A DNA stretch of 64,000 nucleotides from Lawsonibacter faecis. Lineage in GTDB: Bacteria; Bacillota; Clostridia; Oscillospirales; Oscillospiraceae. Position 1 is the first letter of the stretch, and each line of letters begins with the position of its first letter. The DNA lies in NCBI RefSeq assembly GCF_014287675.1, contig NZ_JACOPQ010000001.1, positions 1 to 64,000 of the forward strand, read 5' to 3'. Under the pieces are notes generated by a model. The model was not told the DNA's origin and made no database searches. It worked only from the letters and a program-made list of their open reading frames with translations. Below are positions 16,010-23,243 of the stretch, in pieces. The translations under genes and the position numbers were made by a program.

Positions 16010-17161
16010 ATGCCAAAGAAACGGGCAAATGGCGAGGGCAGCATCCGCAAGCGCTCGGACGGGCGCTGGGAGGGCCGCTACACCGCGGGGCATGAGCCGG
16101 AGAGCGGGAGGCCCATTTACAAAAACGTCCTGGGCAAGACCCAGGCGGAGGTCAAGGAAAAGCTGAGGCAGGCCATTGAGGCGTGCCGGGACCTGGACGT
16201 GACGCGCTCCGGGGCCTACACGGTGGAGGAGTGGCTGAACACCTGGTACGAGCTGTACTCCAAGCCCTACGTCCGGGAGAGCACGGCGCAGTATTACAAG
16301 CGCTTCATCGACCTGCACATCGGACCGGCCATCGGAGACATCCCCCTGGGCAAGCTGACCGCCAGGGACATTCAGAAGCTGTACAACGACCTGCAGGACC
16401 ACGGCAGGATCAGGGCCGCCCAGAAGTCGAAGCAGCCGGGCCTCAGCAGCGCCTCGGTGCGCGGCGTGCACATGCTGCTCCACAACTGCCTGGACCGGGC
16501 GGTGAAGGAGCGGCTGATCCTGCGCAACCCCACCGAGGACTGCCGCATCCCCAAGCTGGAGAAAAAGGAGATGCACATTCTCAGGCCGGAGCACATCGGC
16601 GCCTACCTGAAAGCCGCCCAGGCCCGGGACGCCCTGCCCATGTTCTACCTGGCTCTCACCTCCGGGGTGCGCAAGGGGGAGCTGGTAGCGCTGCTCTGGA
16701 GCGACGTGGACACGGAGCGCTGTACCGTCTCGGTCTCCAAGCAGGCCACGGTGAGCGGCGGGGAGATCAAGGTCACCCGGCCCAAGACCGCCACCTCCGT
16801 GCGCCGGGTCTCCGTCCCGAAGCAGACGGTCGAGCTGCTCATCCAGGAGCACGGCAGGCACCCGGACAACCCCTACCTGTTCCCCTCGCCCAAGACGGGC
16901 GGGATGTACTACCCGGACTCGGTGGTGAAGCTCCACAAGAAAATTTTGAAGGACGCCGGGCTGGAGCCCATCCGGCTCCACGACCTCCGGCACACCTTCG
17001 CCACCCTGGCCCTCCAGAGCGGCGTGGACGTAAAGACGGTCTCCAGCATGCTGGGGCACTACGACGCGGGCTTCACCCTCTCCACCTACGCCCACGCCAC
17101 GGAGCGGATGCAGGAGGAGGCCGCGGAGAAGATGGGCAGCCTGATGAGCCAGGTGATGTAG
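16010..17161 (+). CDS. Tyrosine site-specific recombinase (integrase) of the tRNA-Thr island
   Basis: A 383-residue phage/ICE-type integrase. The ATG at 16010 has AAAGGAGG upstream; the in-frame ATG at 15950 has none. The N-terminal arm-type binding domain (MPKKRANGEGSIRKRSDGRW) is followed by a SAM-like core-binding domain (about 70-170). In the catalytic domain R221 (TSGVRKGE), H324-x-x-R327 (HDLRH), H350 (LGHYD) and the nucleophile Y360 (STYAH) are all present, so it should be active. It reads toward the tRNA-Thr gene 210 bp away, the usual position for an integrase using a tRNA attachment site. Confidence 0.93.
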   Translation: MPKKRANGEGSIRKRSDGRWEGRYTAGHEPESGRPIYKNVLGKTQAEVKEKLRQAIEACRDLDVTRSGAYTVEEWLNTWYELYSKPYVRESTAQYYKRFIDLHIGPAIGDIPLGKLTARDIQKLYNDLQDHGRIRAAQKSKQPGLSSASVRGVHMLLHNCLDRAVKERLILRNPTEDCRIPKLEKKEMHILRPEHIGAYLKAAQARDALPMFYLALTSGVRKGELVALLWSDVDTERCTVSVSKQATVSGGEIKVTRPKTATSVRRVSVPKQTVELLIQEHGRHPDNPYLFPSPKTGGMYYPDSVVKLHKKILKDAGLEPIRLHDLRHTFATLALQSGVDVKTVSSMLGHYDAGFTLSTYAHATERMQEEAAEKMGSLMSQVM

Positions 17162-17340
17162 CCCGAAGAAGCAAAGCGCCGGACGGCCCTGATCAAAAGA
17201 GCTGCCCGGTGCTTTTCGGTGCTTTCCCCGTATGGGTCAGGGCTTGGGTCCGGGGCGAAGAAGCGATGATACCGCCACGGGGCGGACCGGCTCCGGCAAG
17301 GTCCCGGAAAATGGGTCAACTTTAAAATCCATAACAAAAA

Positions 17341-17372
17341 GGCTGGAAAATCATTGATTTTCCAGCCTTTTT
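17341..17372 (-). terminator. Terminator of the intact tRNA-Thr
   Basis: GGCTGGAAAATC (17341-17352) and GATTTTCCAGCC (17356-17367) make a perfect 12-bp stem with a 3-nt loop and A/T tracts on both sides. It begins directly after the tRNA CCA on the minus strand. Confidence 0.85.
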
Positions 17373-17446
17373 GGAGCTACCGGTCGGATTTGAACCGACG
17401 ACCTGCTGATTACGAATCAGCTGCTCTACCCCTGAGCCACGGTAGC
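17372..17446 (-). tRNA. tRNA-Thr (anticodon CGU), complete with encoded CCA
   Basis: The minus strand folds as a full cloverleaf. Acceptor GCTACCG pairs with CGGTAGC. The anticodon stem GCTGA/TCAGC encloses loop TTCGTAA with anticodon CGT. The T-arm is GTCGG, TTCAAAT, CCGAC, then discriminator T and CCA. The gene lies inside the island next to its right end. Its acceptor and T-arm differ from those of the split copy, so it came with an element rather than being the original copy. Confidence 0.93.
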
Positions 17447-17485
17447 ATATTCACTTTTGCGCCCATTCGGAGAGCTGGGCTGAGA

Positions 17486-17524
17486 ATTACGAATCAGCTG
17501 CTCTACCAACTGAGCTACAGTAGC
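17486..17524 (-). pseudogene. 5' half of the split tRNA-Thr gene
   Basis: The minus strand reads acceptor GCTACTG, a normal D-arm (GCTC, AGTTGGTA, GAGC), anticodon stem GCTGA and loop to TTCGTAAT. It then diverges into unrelated sequence. GCTACTG pairs perfectly with CAGTAGC of the 3' half at 6325-6370. No T-arm follows here, so this copy cannot make a tRNA. Confidence 0.85.
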
Positions 17525-17632
17525 ATATATGAGAGAGCGGGGACGCCGCTTTCTGTTTTAGATTGTCACCGGGGACGCTTCGGTTCCATTTTTACTATCG
17601 CTGCTTGGCCTACCCTACCTGCAATCTGGGAC

Positions 17633-17676
17633 CTGCGCATTGCGAGTGCGCTGCTCTACCCCTGAGCCACGGCAGC
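17633..17676 (-). pseudogene. Truncated tRNA-like 5' fragment with anticodon CGC
   Basis: The minus strand begins GCTGCCGTGGCTCAGGGGTA and continues with anticodon stem GCGCA/TGCGC around loop CTCGCAA (anticodon CGC, alanine). No T-arm or acceptor 3' strand follows. The first half resembles the intact tRNA-Thr closely (GCTACCGTGGCTCAGGGGTA). It is probably a scar of another insertion or rearrangement in the same tRNA cluster. Confidence 0.6.
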
Positions 17677-18029
17677 ATATACCAACGAGCGAACCGTCTG
17701 CCTTCTTCAAATCCGCCTTGACGATAAAATATAATAGCACATTTCGTGGGTTTCGTCAATCTCTCTTTCCCCACAGCCATAAATTCTTCAGCAGCTTATG
17801 CGCAGCGCTCGATTACCATTTGTATAATAAAAATATTTTTGCGAGAGAACCTGCATCATATTCGGTCCCGTCACCCGTCTCCAAAAATCTGTTGAAACAA
17901 ACGTTTCTGCCCCAGGTTTTCAAACCAGCAATGAATATGTATATTTCGACATTTATAATGGGCAAATATAAATCCAGCTTTTACCTTCCAATTAACATAA
18001 ATATCTTTTGTAACACTGTCTACAAAGAG
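17677..18029. other. AT-rich intergenic region without genes
   Basis: Apart from the tRNA fragment border, this stretch holds no protein-like frame or RNA fold I can support. Base composition falls well below that of the flanking genes and leads into the DnaA-box-like cluster. Confidence 0.5.
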
Positions 18030-18115
18030 TTATGCACATTTTCCACCGCTTTTTCCACACCCATTAACCCCTTGGTGTCTCATATGTTTTCCACTTTTCC
18101 ACACAATTGTCCACA
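18030..18115 (+). promoter_or_regulatory. Cluster of DnaA-box-like sites in AT-rich DNA (candidate origin or DnaA-titration site)
   Basis: Six 9-mers close to TTATCCACA occur on one strand within 86 bp: TTATGCACA (18030), TTTTCCACC (18039), TTTTCCACA (18051), TTTTCCACT (18087), TTTTCCACA (18095) and TTGTCCACA (18107). Long AT-rich stretches lie on both sides. This density is characteristic of a chromosomal origin or the region before dnaA. No dnaA, dnaN or rpmH gene is in the window, so oriC is a hypothesis. Confidence 0.5.
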
Positions 18116-18339
18116 GCCCTCAACCGGAACTAACCCCATCTTGCACTTTTTCATTTTAATTTACATAATATTATTTTGCAGCGGTTCTGCGTCCTTCCAT
18201 CCTCCCTCCGTCAATCACAACCGCGTCTCGGTTCGCCATCATAAATATCAGGGGATTATTTAAAAAGGTAATTTTTTTATGATATGGTAAAATAAGAGCG
18301 GCAGGTGTGAAAGCAGGAGGATATAAGGGACGGCTGCAA

Positions 18340-18468
18340 ATGCTAAATAAAGCGTTAGGTACAGTAGGAACCAGGTGGGCAGCAAGACGTTTGAGGGAAC
18401 GCACGTTCCGCCGGAAGCGGAAAATGCCGTTGGAGGATCTGCCGGTATGCACGCTGTCCAAGCATTGA
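18340..18468 (+). CDS. Possible 42-residue basic protein
   Basis: ATG at 18340 opens a frame rich in Arg/Lys (RWAARRLRERTFRRKRKMPL) ending at TGA 18468. A -10-like TAAAAT occurs near 18287. AGGAGG lies about 25 nt upstream, too far to be a good ribosome site. There is no recognisable family. It may be chance or a gene fragment. Confidence 0.15.
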   Translation: MLNKALGTVGTRWAARRLRERTFRRKRKMPLEDLPVCTLSKH

Positions 18469-18787
18469 CAGACGGTGGAAATGGATCTGCGCAGATAGGC
18501 GTAGGAGCGGAGAGCGAGAGCTGCGGGGATTGCGAAGCAGGACTATCTTCACAGGACAAACGGCTGAATCCCGAGGTGTTCCTTTATTTAAACCAAGCTT
18601 AACTGCAGGGCTTCTATGGAAGCCTGGGTGAGGCGCGCCTCTGGAAGGCCGTCTGGCACCGGCGCTGGGTGGGAGCAAAGCGGAAGTCCCCAATTCGCGG
18701 GAAAAACGGAAGGAGTTCCGGCAGTGCGGCAACCAGCATACCAAAGGCGGCCCGGTACGCGCCCAGGTCAGCTGTATTTATGACATG
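18469..18787. other. No supported gene
   Basis: Short frames here have no ribosome sites and no recognisable family. The stretch ends at paired hairpins. Confidence 0.4.
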
Positions 18788-18866
18788 CTGAAGACCCTGC
18801 CTCGTGAGAGGCAGGGTCTTCAGCGTCTGTCTGTCAAAGAAGTCCCTCGGGGCTTCTTTGACAGAC
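18788..18866. repeat. Paired hairpins; copy 1 of the TGTCAAAGAAG palindromic repeat
   Basis: CTGAAGACCCTGCCTC (18788-18803) pairs perfectly with 18808-18823. A second stem, GTCTGTCAAAGAAGTCCC (18829-18846), pairs with 18849-18866. The second stem shares TGTCAAAGAAG...CTTCTTTGACA with the intergenic repeats at 38.9, 44.7 and 62.7 kb. The CCCCATCCGTCATGC tail found at the other three is missing. The 190 bp to the LysR gene hold nothing else clear. Confidence 0.75.
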
Positions 18867-19058
18867 AACTGTATTTGTATTATGGATATTCATTTGATTC
18901 CGTCGTCTGCAAATGACGGAGCTCTCGTAAGGCTTGCTCTGCGGAGGGGTTTTTTCAGTCTGATGCGGAAGGGTGCATGTATCTGCAGGGCGGAGCTTTC
19001 TCACCACCGCAGCGTTGAAAGCCGCCGCACAGGTTGACGCCGCGATCCACTCCCCGCC

Positions 19059-20000
19059 TCAATTCTCCAGCAGCTCCGCCTCCCCGCAGTCCTCCGGCCC
19101 GCCCCCGCCGTAGTAGCAGGGCAGCTCCCGCAGGAAGGTTCTCGCGGCGGGCGTGAGCATCCGGTTCTTGTGGTAAACGAGGTAGAACTCCCGCTCCAGC
19201 AGGGGACTATCGTAGTCAAAAGCCAGTATGCTGCCGGCGGCGGCGTACTCCTCCGCCGCCAGCCCGGAGACAATGGCGATGCCCAGGCCGTTCTTCACCG
19301 CCTGCAGGATGCTCTCGGTGCTCTCCAATTGGGCGGAGAGCTCCAGCCGCCTGGGGTCGAGGCCGATGCCCCGCAGGAACTCGTCCCCCTGCCGCCGGGT
19401 GCCCGATCCCGGCTCCCGCACTAAAAACGGCCCGGCCCCGAGCACCTCGTAGGGCATCACGCCCCCCAGGGCCTGATATTCCGGCGTGTTGGCCGTGGCG
19501 ATGACCAGCCGCTCCGTGAGGAAAGGGACGCATTCGCACCCCGGCTTGTCCACCGGCGCGCCCACGATGCCAAGCTCGGCGCTCCCCTCCATGAGCCGCT
19601 GGACCACCAGGGCGCTGTCCCCCTGGTAGATCTGGAAGAACACCCTGGGCCACCGGACCCGAAAACGTGCGAGCACCCGGGGCAGCAGGTACTGGGACGG
19701 CACGGTGGAGGCAGCGATGGGCAGCGCGCCCCGGACCTCGCTGGCGGCGCTGCGCACCTCCCGTTCGGCCCGCTCGCACAGCCCCAGAATCTGGGCCGCG
19801 TAGTTATAGAGGACCTGCCCCGCGGGGGTCAGCGCCACGCTCCGGGTGGAGCGCATCACCACCTTCACCCCCAGGTCGTCCTCCAGCGCCGCCAAGTGGG
19901 CGCTCACGGTGGGCTGGGTAAGATAGAGGGCCTCCGCCGCCCGGGAAAAGCTCTTCAGCTTCGCCACCTGGACGAAAACCTCCAACTGTTTTAACTGCAT
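19059..20000 (-). CDS. LysR family regulator of the selenium-type locus
   Basis: A 313-residue LysR protein. The ATG at 20000 begins MQLKQLEVFVQVAKLKSFSR, with GGAGAGG about 9 nt upstream. The open frame extends far upstream but is not coding there. The N-terminal helix-turn-helix (AAEALYLTQPTVSAHLAALE) is followed by a two-lobed ligand domain. It is divergent from a YedE-like transporter, a TusA-like protein and a DUF3343 protein. That neighbourhood matches selenium-metabolism-associated LysR regulators. The effector may be a selenium or sulfur species, by inference. Confidence 0.88.
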   Translation of the reverse strand: MQLKQLEVFVQVAKLKSFSRAAEALYLTQPTVSAHLAALEDDLGVKVVMRSTRSVALTPAGQVLYNYAAQILGLCERAEREVRSAASEVRGALPIAASTVPSQYLLPRVLARFRVRWPRVFFQIYQGDSALVVQRLMEGSAELGIVGAPVDKPGCECVPFLTERLVIATANTPEYQALGGVMPYEVLGAGPFLVREPGSGTRRQGDEFLRGIGLDPRRLELSAQLESTESILQAVKNGLGIAIVSGLAAEEYAAAGSILAFDYDSPLLEREFYLVYHKNRMLTPAARTFLRELPCYYGGGGPEDCGEAELLEN

Positions 20001-20399
20001 ATGGCTCAACCTCTCCGCAGACAATGCTCCCGCGAGCAAAGAGATGTTTGCAGGGCCGCCCCTCCGCCCCTGTCGGCTCGCTGTCCCGGAAGGGGCGTCA
20101 AGCCCTGTGCTGCATCCCTCTTGGCTCCCCGGCCACAGGTGCGTTTTGAGGCCGGCCGCCGTGCTGCGGCGGCTCTCAGGCCGTGATGCACTGCCAGCAC
20201 GGCCGACCGTGGGGCCCTTCCCCCGGGATTCCCGCTTCCCATCCAGTCCGCTTTTCCTCATTATACACCACTTATTGTTTTTTTCTATATCTTTTATCGT
20301 AATCATTGAAAAACAAAATTTCAGTTTTTCCAGCCTATGGGCTACAATCAATACAGCATCCGTGTGTGCTGCACAAAGGTATATTAAGGAGGAGATCAT
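20001..20399. promoter_or_regulatory. Divergent regulatory region between LysR and YedE genes
   Basis: No gene is supported in these 399 bp. The half nearest the LysR gene is GC-rich, while the part before the transporter is AT-rich. That part holds the inverted repeat GAAAAAC (20308-20314) / GTTTTTC (20324-20330), a plausible LysR site. A -10-like TACAAT follows at 20343-20348 and AAGGAGG stands before the TTG start. Confidence 0.5.
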
Positions 20400-21479
20400 T
20401 TGAAAAGCAAAGAGAGGCTCTGGATGATCGGCGCCGGTCTGGCGGTGGGCGTCATCGCAGTCGTCCTGGTGGTCCTGGGCAACCCTGCCAACATGGGCTT
20501 CTGCATCGCCTGCTTCCTGCGGGACATCGCCGGCGGCGTGGGCCTGCACCGGGCCGGCGTGGTTCAGTACATCCGTCCCGAGATCATCGGCCTGGTTCTG
20601 GGCGCCATGGTGATGGCCCTGGCCGGCAGGGAGTTTCAGGTCCGGGGCGGATCGTCCCCGGTTATCCGCTTCGTGCTGGGCTTCTGCGTCATGGTGGGCG
20701 CCCTCATGTTCCTGGGCTGCCCGCTGCGGATGGTCCTGCGTCTGGGCGGCGGCGACCTGAACGCTCTGGTTGGTCTGGTCGGCTTCGCCCTGGGCATCTT
20801 CGCGGGCACCCTGTTCCTGAAAAAGGGCTTCTCCCTCAAGAAGTCCCAGCCTCAGAGCAAGGTGGAGGGCTACGCCATGCCCGCTATCACCGTCGCCCTG
20901 CTGGTGCTGGTGCTGGCGGCCCCCGCCTTCCTCTTCTTTTCCAGCGAGGGACCCGGCTCCCAGCACGCCCCCATCGTCGCCGCCCTGGCCGCCGGCCTCA
21001 TTGTGGGCGCCCTGGCCCAGAAGACCCGCCTGTGTATGGTGGGCGGCATCCGGGATGCGCTTTTGTTCAAGGACTTTCATCTGCTCACCGGCTTCATCGC
21101 CATCTTTGTGGCTGTCCTCGCCGGCAACCTGATTCTCAAATTCTCCGGCGTGAACCCCGCCGCCTTCACCCTCAGCTTCGCCGGCCAGAGCGTGGCCCAT
21201 ACCGACGGCCTGTGGAATTTCCTGGGCATGACTCTGGTGGGCCTCGCCTCCGTCATGCTGGGCGGCTGCCCCCTGCGGCAGCTCATCCTCTCCGGCAGCG
21301 GCAACAGCGACTCCACTGTCGCCGTACTGGGCATGGTAGTGGGCGCGGCCTTCTGCCACAACTTCGGTCTGGCGTCCTCCGGCACCGGACCCACCTTCAA
21401 CGGCCAGGTGGCCGTCGTCATCGGTCTGGTGGTGGTGGCCGCCATCGGCGTGGGCAACCTCAACAGGAAAGCTGCATAG
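20400..21479 (+). CDS. YedE family putative selenium/sulfur transporter
   Basis: A 359-residue polytopic protein of the YeeE/YedE family, with about ten helices and conserved cysteine motifs (NMGFCIACFLRD, FLGCPLRM, TRLCMVGGIRD, LGGCPLRQ). The start is TTG at 20400, placed by AAGGAGG. Family members are proposed to move thiosulfate-like or selenium compounds. The following TusA-like and DUF3343 genes point to the selenium-associated subgroup. Two repeats of the GCPLR motif reflect internal duplication. Confidence 0.85.
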   Translation: MKSKERLWMIGAGLAVGVIAVVLVVLGNPANMGFCIACFLRDIAGGVGLHRAGVVQYIRPEIIGLVLGAMVMALAGREFQVRGGSSPVIRFVLGFCVMVGALMFLGCPLRMVLRLGGGDLNALVGLVGFALGIFAGTLFLKKGFSLKKSQPQSKVEGYAMPAITVALLVLVLAAPAFLFFSSEGPGSQHAPIVAALAAGLIVGALAQKTRLCMVGGIRDALLFKDFHLLTGFIAIFVAVLAGNLILKFSGVNPAAFTLSFAGQSVAHTDGLWNFLGMTLVGLASVMLGGCPLRQLILSGSGNSDSTVAVLGMVVGAAFCHNFGLASSGTGPTFNGQVAVVIGLVVVAAIGVGNLNRKAA

Positions 21480-21534
21480 TACATCGTAACGCCTCCTGAC
21501 AGGGGCGGCAAATATGATACCGAGGTGATTTAGT

Positions 21535-21738
21535 ATGAACCAGATCGACGCCCGCGGCTTCTCCTGTCCGGAGCCCGTGCTCATGACCAAAAAGGCCCTT
21601 CAGGATCTGGGCAAACCTCTCACCGTCCTGGTGGACAGCCCCACTCCCCTCCAGAACATCACCCGCTTCGCCCGGAACGCGGGCCACAAGGTGGACAGCC
21701 GCCCCCTCGGGGACGACTTTGAGCTGGTCATCTCCTGA
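21535..21738 (+). CDS. TusA/SirA-like sulfur (or selenium) carrier protein
   Basis: A 67-residue TusA-family protein (MNQIDARGFSCPEPVLMTKK) with the catalytic Cys in the CPEP motif. It carries persulfide or selenide on that cysteine. It resembles the N-terminal TusA part of YedF but lacks the YedF C-terminal domain. Its stop overlaps the ATG of the DUF3343 gene (TGATG), so the two are co-translated. Confidence 0.88.
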   Translation: MNQIDARGFSCPEPVLMTKKALQDLGKPLTVLVDSPTPLQNITRFARNAGHKVDSRPLGDDFELVIS

Positions 21739-21977
21739 TGGACCAGATCGCAACCTTTCACACACATTTCGGCGCCCTCAGCTTTCATCGGCGGCTCGCC
21801 GCCTTGGGGGACGCCCCGGTGATGATGCCCGTGCCGCGAAAGCTCTCCGCCTCCTGCGGAACCTGCGTCCGCTTCACCCTCCCCTTCTCGGAGGAAATCA
21901 TGGCCGACGAGGACCTGGACGGGGTCTACGCAGCGGAGAACGGCGGCTACCGCCTTCTCTTTCAGGCCGACGAGTAA
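21738..21977 (+). CDS. DUF3343 protein, putative Se/S carrier partner
   Basis: A 79-residue DUF3343-type protein containing SASCGTCVRF, with two close cysteines (C-x2-C). Such proteins recur beside YedE and TusA-like genes and are annotated as putative selenium/sulfur carriers. It is translationally coupled to the TusA-like gene. The function is unproven. Confidence 0.8.
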   Translation: MDQIATFHTHFGALSFHRRLAALGDAPVMMPVPRKLSASCGTCVRFTLPFSEEIMADEDLDGVYAAENGGYRLLFQADE

Positions 21978-22079
21978 CCCGCGTTCCGGTTATGGGAAGC
22001 CTGTCCCCATCGACTCCCGCCCCCTGCAGGGTGCGGCTTACCGGGCGGGCCGTGGCCCCCTCCGTGCCGCCCGGCATCA

Positions 22080-22110
22080 AGAAACCCGCGGCATAATGCC
22101 GCGGGTTTCT
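22080..22110. terminator. Bidirectional terminator between DUF3343 and DUF554 genes
   Basis: AGAAACCCGCGGCA and TGCCGCGGGTTTCT form a perfect 14-bp stem with a 3-nt loop between convergent genes. Confidence 0.85.
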
Positions 22111-22111
22111 C

Positions 22112-22834
22112 TTACCCCAAAATCCTCCCCGCCAGTTCCCCGATGGCCCGGGCGGCGGGTATGTATGCAATGGGCAGGAAAATGGCGGGCAGCATGTTCC
22201 CCACCCGGATTTTCTCCTTGGGCAGCCCCAGCATATTCAGCGCGATGCCCACGATAATCGTCCCGCCCACGGCGCTCATCTCGGTCACCACCGCCGGGTC
22301 CATCCCCTGTCCCGCCAGGGCGAAAATCAGCGTCAGCCCACCCTCGTAAATCAGCAGCGGCACCGCCGAGAACGCCACGCCCACGCCCATGGCTGCGGCG
22401 AAGGTGATGGAGGTCACGCCGTCGATGACCGACTTTGAAACCAGAATATCGTATTTCCCCAGCATCCCCGCCTCCATGGAGCCGTTAATCGCCATCGCCC
22501 CCACACAGAAAAGGACGGAGGCAGTGACGAACCCCTCCACAAAGCGGCTGTTCCCGCCGCCCCGCACCAGCTTACGCCGCAGCAGCTCCCCCAGGCCGTC
22601 CATCCGCTTCTCGATGTTCAGCAGCTCCCCCAGCAGCGTGCCGGCCACCATGCATAAAATGACGCAGAGGGTGTTTTGGGTGCCGATCATGCTGGATACG
22701 CCGATGCCCAGCACACACAGCCCCAGGGCAGAGGTGATAGCCTTTGCAAACCGGGCGCTGATTCTGTTTTTAAAAAGCAGTCCAAGGGCGCTGCCCAGCA
22801 GCACCAGGGCCACGTTGATGAAGGTCCCTGTCAT
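22112..22834 (-). CDS. DUF554 family membrane protein
   Basis: A 240-residue membrane protein (MTGTFINVALVLLGSALGLL) with about seven helices and Gly-rich motifs such as SKSVIDGVTSITFAAAMGVG and SAVGGTIIVGIALNMLG. It matches the DUF554 (YdfK-like) family of unknown function. The ATG at 22834 fits the family start better than the GTG at 22855. No strong ribosome site marks either. It converges on the selenium-type operon and stands alone. Confidence 0.85.
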   Translation of the reverse strand: MTGTFINVALVLLGSALGLLFKNRISARFAKAITSALGLCVLGIGVSSMIGTQNTLCVILCMVAGTLLGELLNIEKRMDGLGELLRRKLVRGGGNSRFVEGFVTASVLFCVGAMAINGSMEAGMLGKYDILVSKSVIDGVTSITFAAAMGVGVAFSAVPLLIYEGGLTLIFALAGQGMDPAVVTEMSAVGGTIIVGIALNMLGLPKEKIRVGNMLPAIFLPIAYIPAARAIGELAGRILG

Positions 22835-23134
22835 TGCATCCACACACTTTCGCACTTTGCATCAGTAAAAGATATAATACTCCCTCCGGCCCTGTTTGTC
22901 AAAGTAAAAAGCAGCCTCCGCCTTCGCAAGCCGAGTGGGCCCGCGCCGAAATCCTTCGCAGGGGCGGCAGAAGGCCTCCCCCCGTGAAAGGGACCGGCGG
23001 CGGGATCCGGCTGGGGAACCCTCTGCGGAAGCTCCCTTTTACCACAACCCTGTCCCCCTTCCGCACCGCCTGCCCTTTCAGCCCGTCCCCCACTCATGTC
23101 CCCCCCGTCCCCTGAATATAGTCTTAGGGGATCT

Positions 23135-23201
23135 CTTCAAACCGGCGAAACGCCCACGGCCGGACAAAAACCGCGCCCCTTGTCATTCTGCCGGTTTGAA
23201 G
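23135..23201 (+). promoter_or_regulatory. Long-range inverted repeat in the flippase leader
   Basis: CTTCAAACCGGC (23135-23146) is perfectly complementary to GCCGGTTTGAAG (23190-23201), enclosing 43 nt. The stem ends 42 nt before the TTG start. It could close an RNA domain or be an operator. No known riboswitch consensus was recognised. Confidence 0.4.
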
Positions 23202-23243
23202 GGTCTCCCTATCAGGCTTTTACTTTACGAGGGGGCGCGCCAT

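Larger units (their letters stand above)
6362..17494. mobile_element. Genomic island inserted in the anticodon loop of a tRNA-Thr gene
   Basis: The 9-bp core ATTACGAAT occurs at 6362-6370 (end of the tRNA 3' half) and 17486-17494 (end of the tRNA 5' half), bounding the island. A longer 16-bp match, CCTGCTGATTACGAAT, links 6355-6370 with 17402-17417 inside the complete tRNA-Thr. In order the island holds two ABC half-transporters, an ECF transporter, an AraC regulator, micropeptides, a HTH_36 protein, an inverted-repeat region, an excisionase, a tyrosine integrase and a whole tRNA-Thr next to the right end. No relaxase or conjugation ATPase was seen, so it is integrative and perhaps mobilisable rather than self-transmissible. 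Confidence 0.75.

Noticed and set aside
20001..21590. Upstream extension of the LysR frame into an 843-residue protein
   Set aside because: The extension crosses the divergent promoter and the YedE gene antisense; the ATG at 20000 gives a normal LysR start with a ribosome site.
23101..23243. Possible known riboswitch before the flippase gene
   Set aside because: Only one long-range 12-bp pairing was seen; no consensus core of a known riboswitch could be matched.
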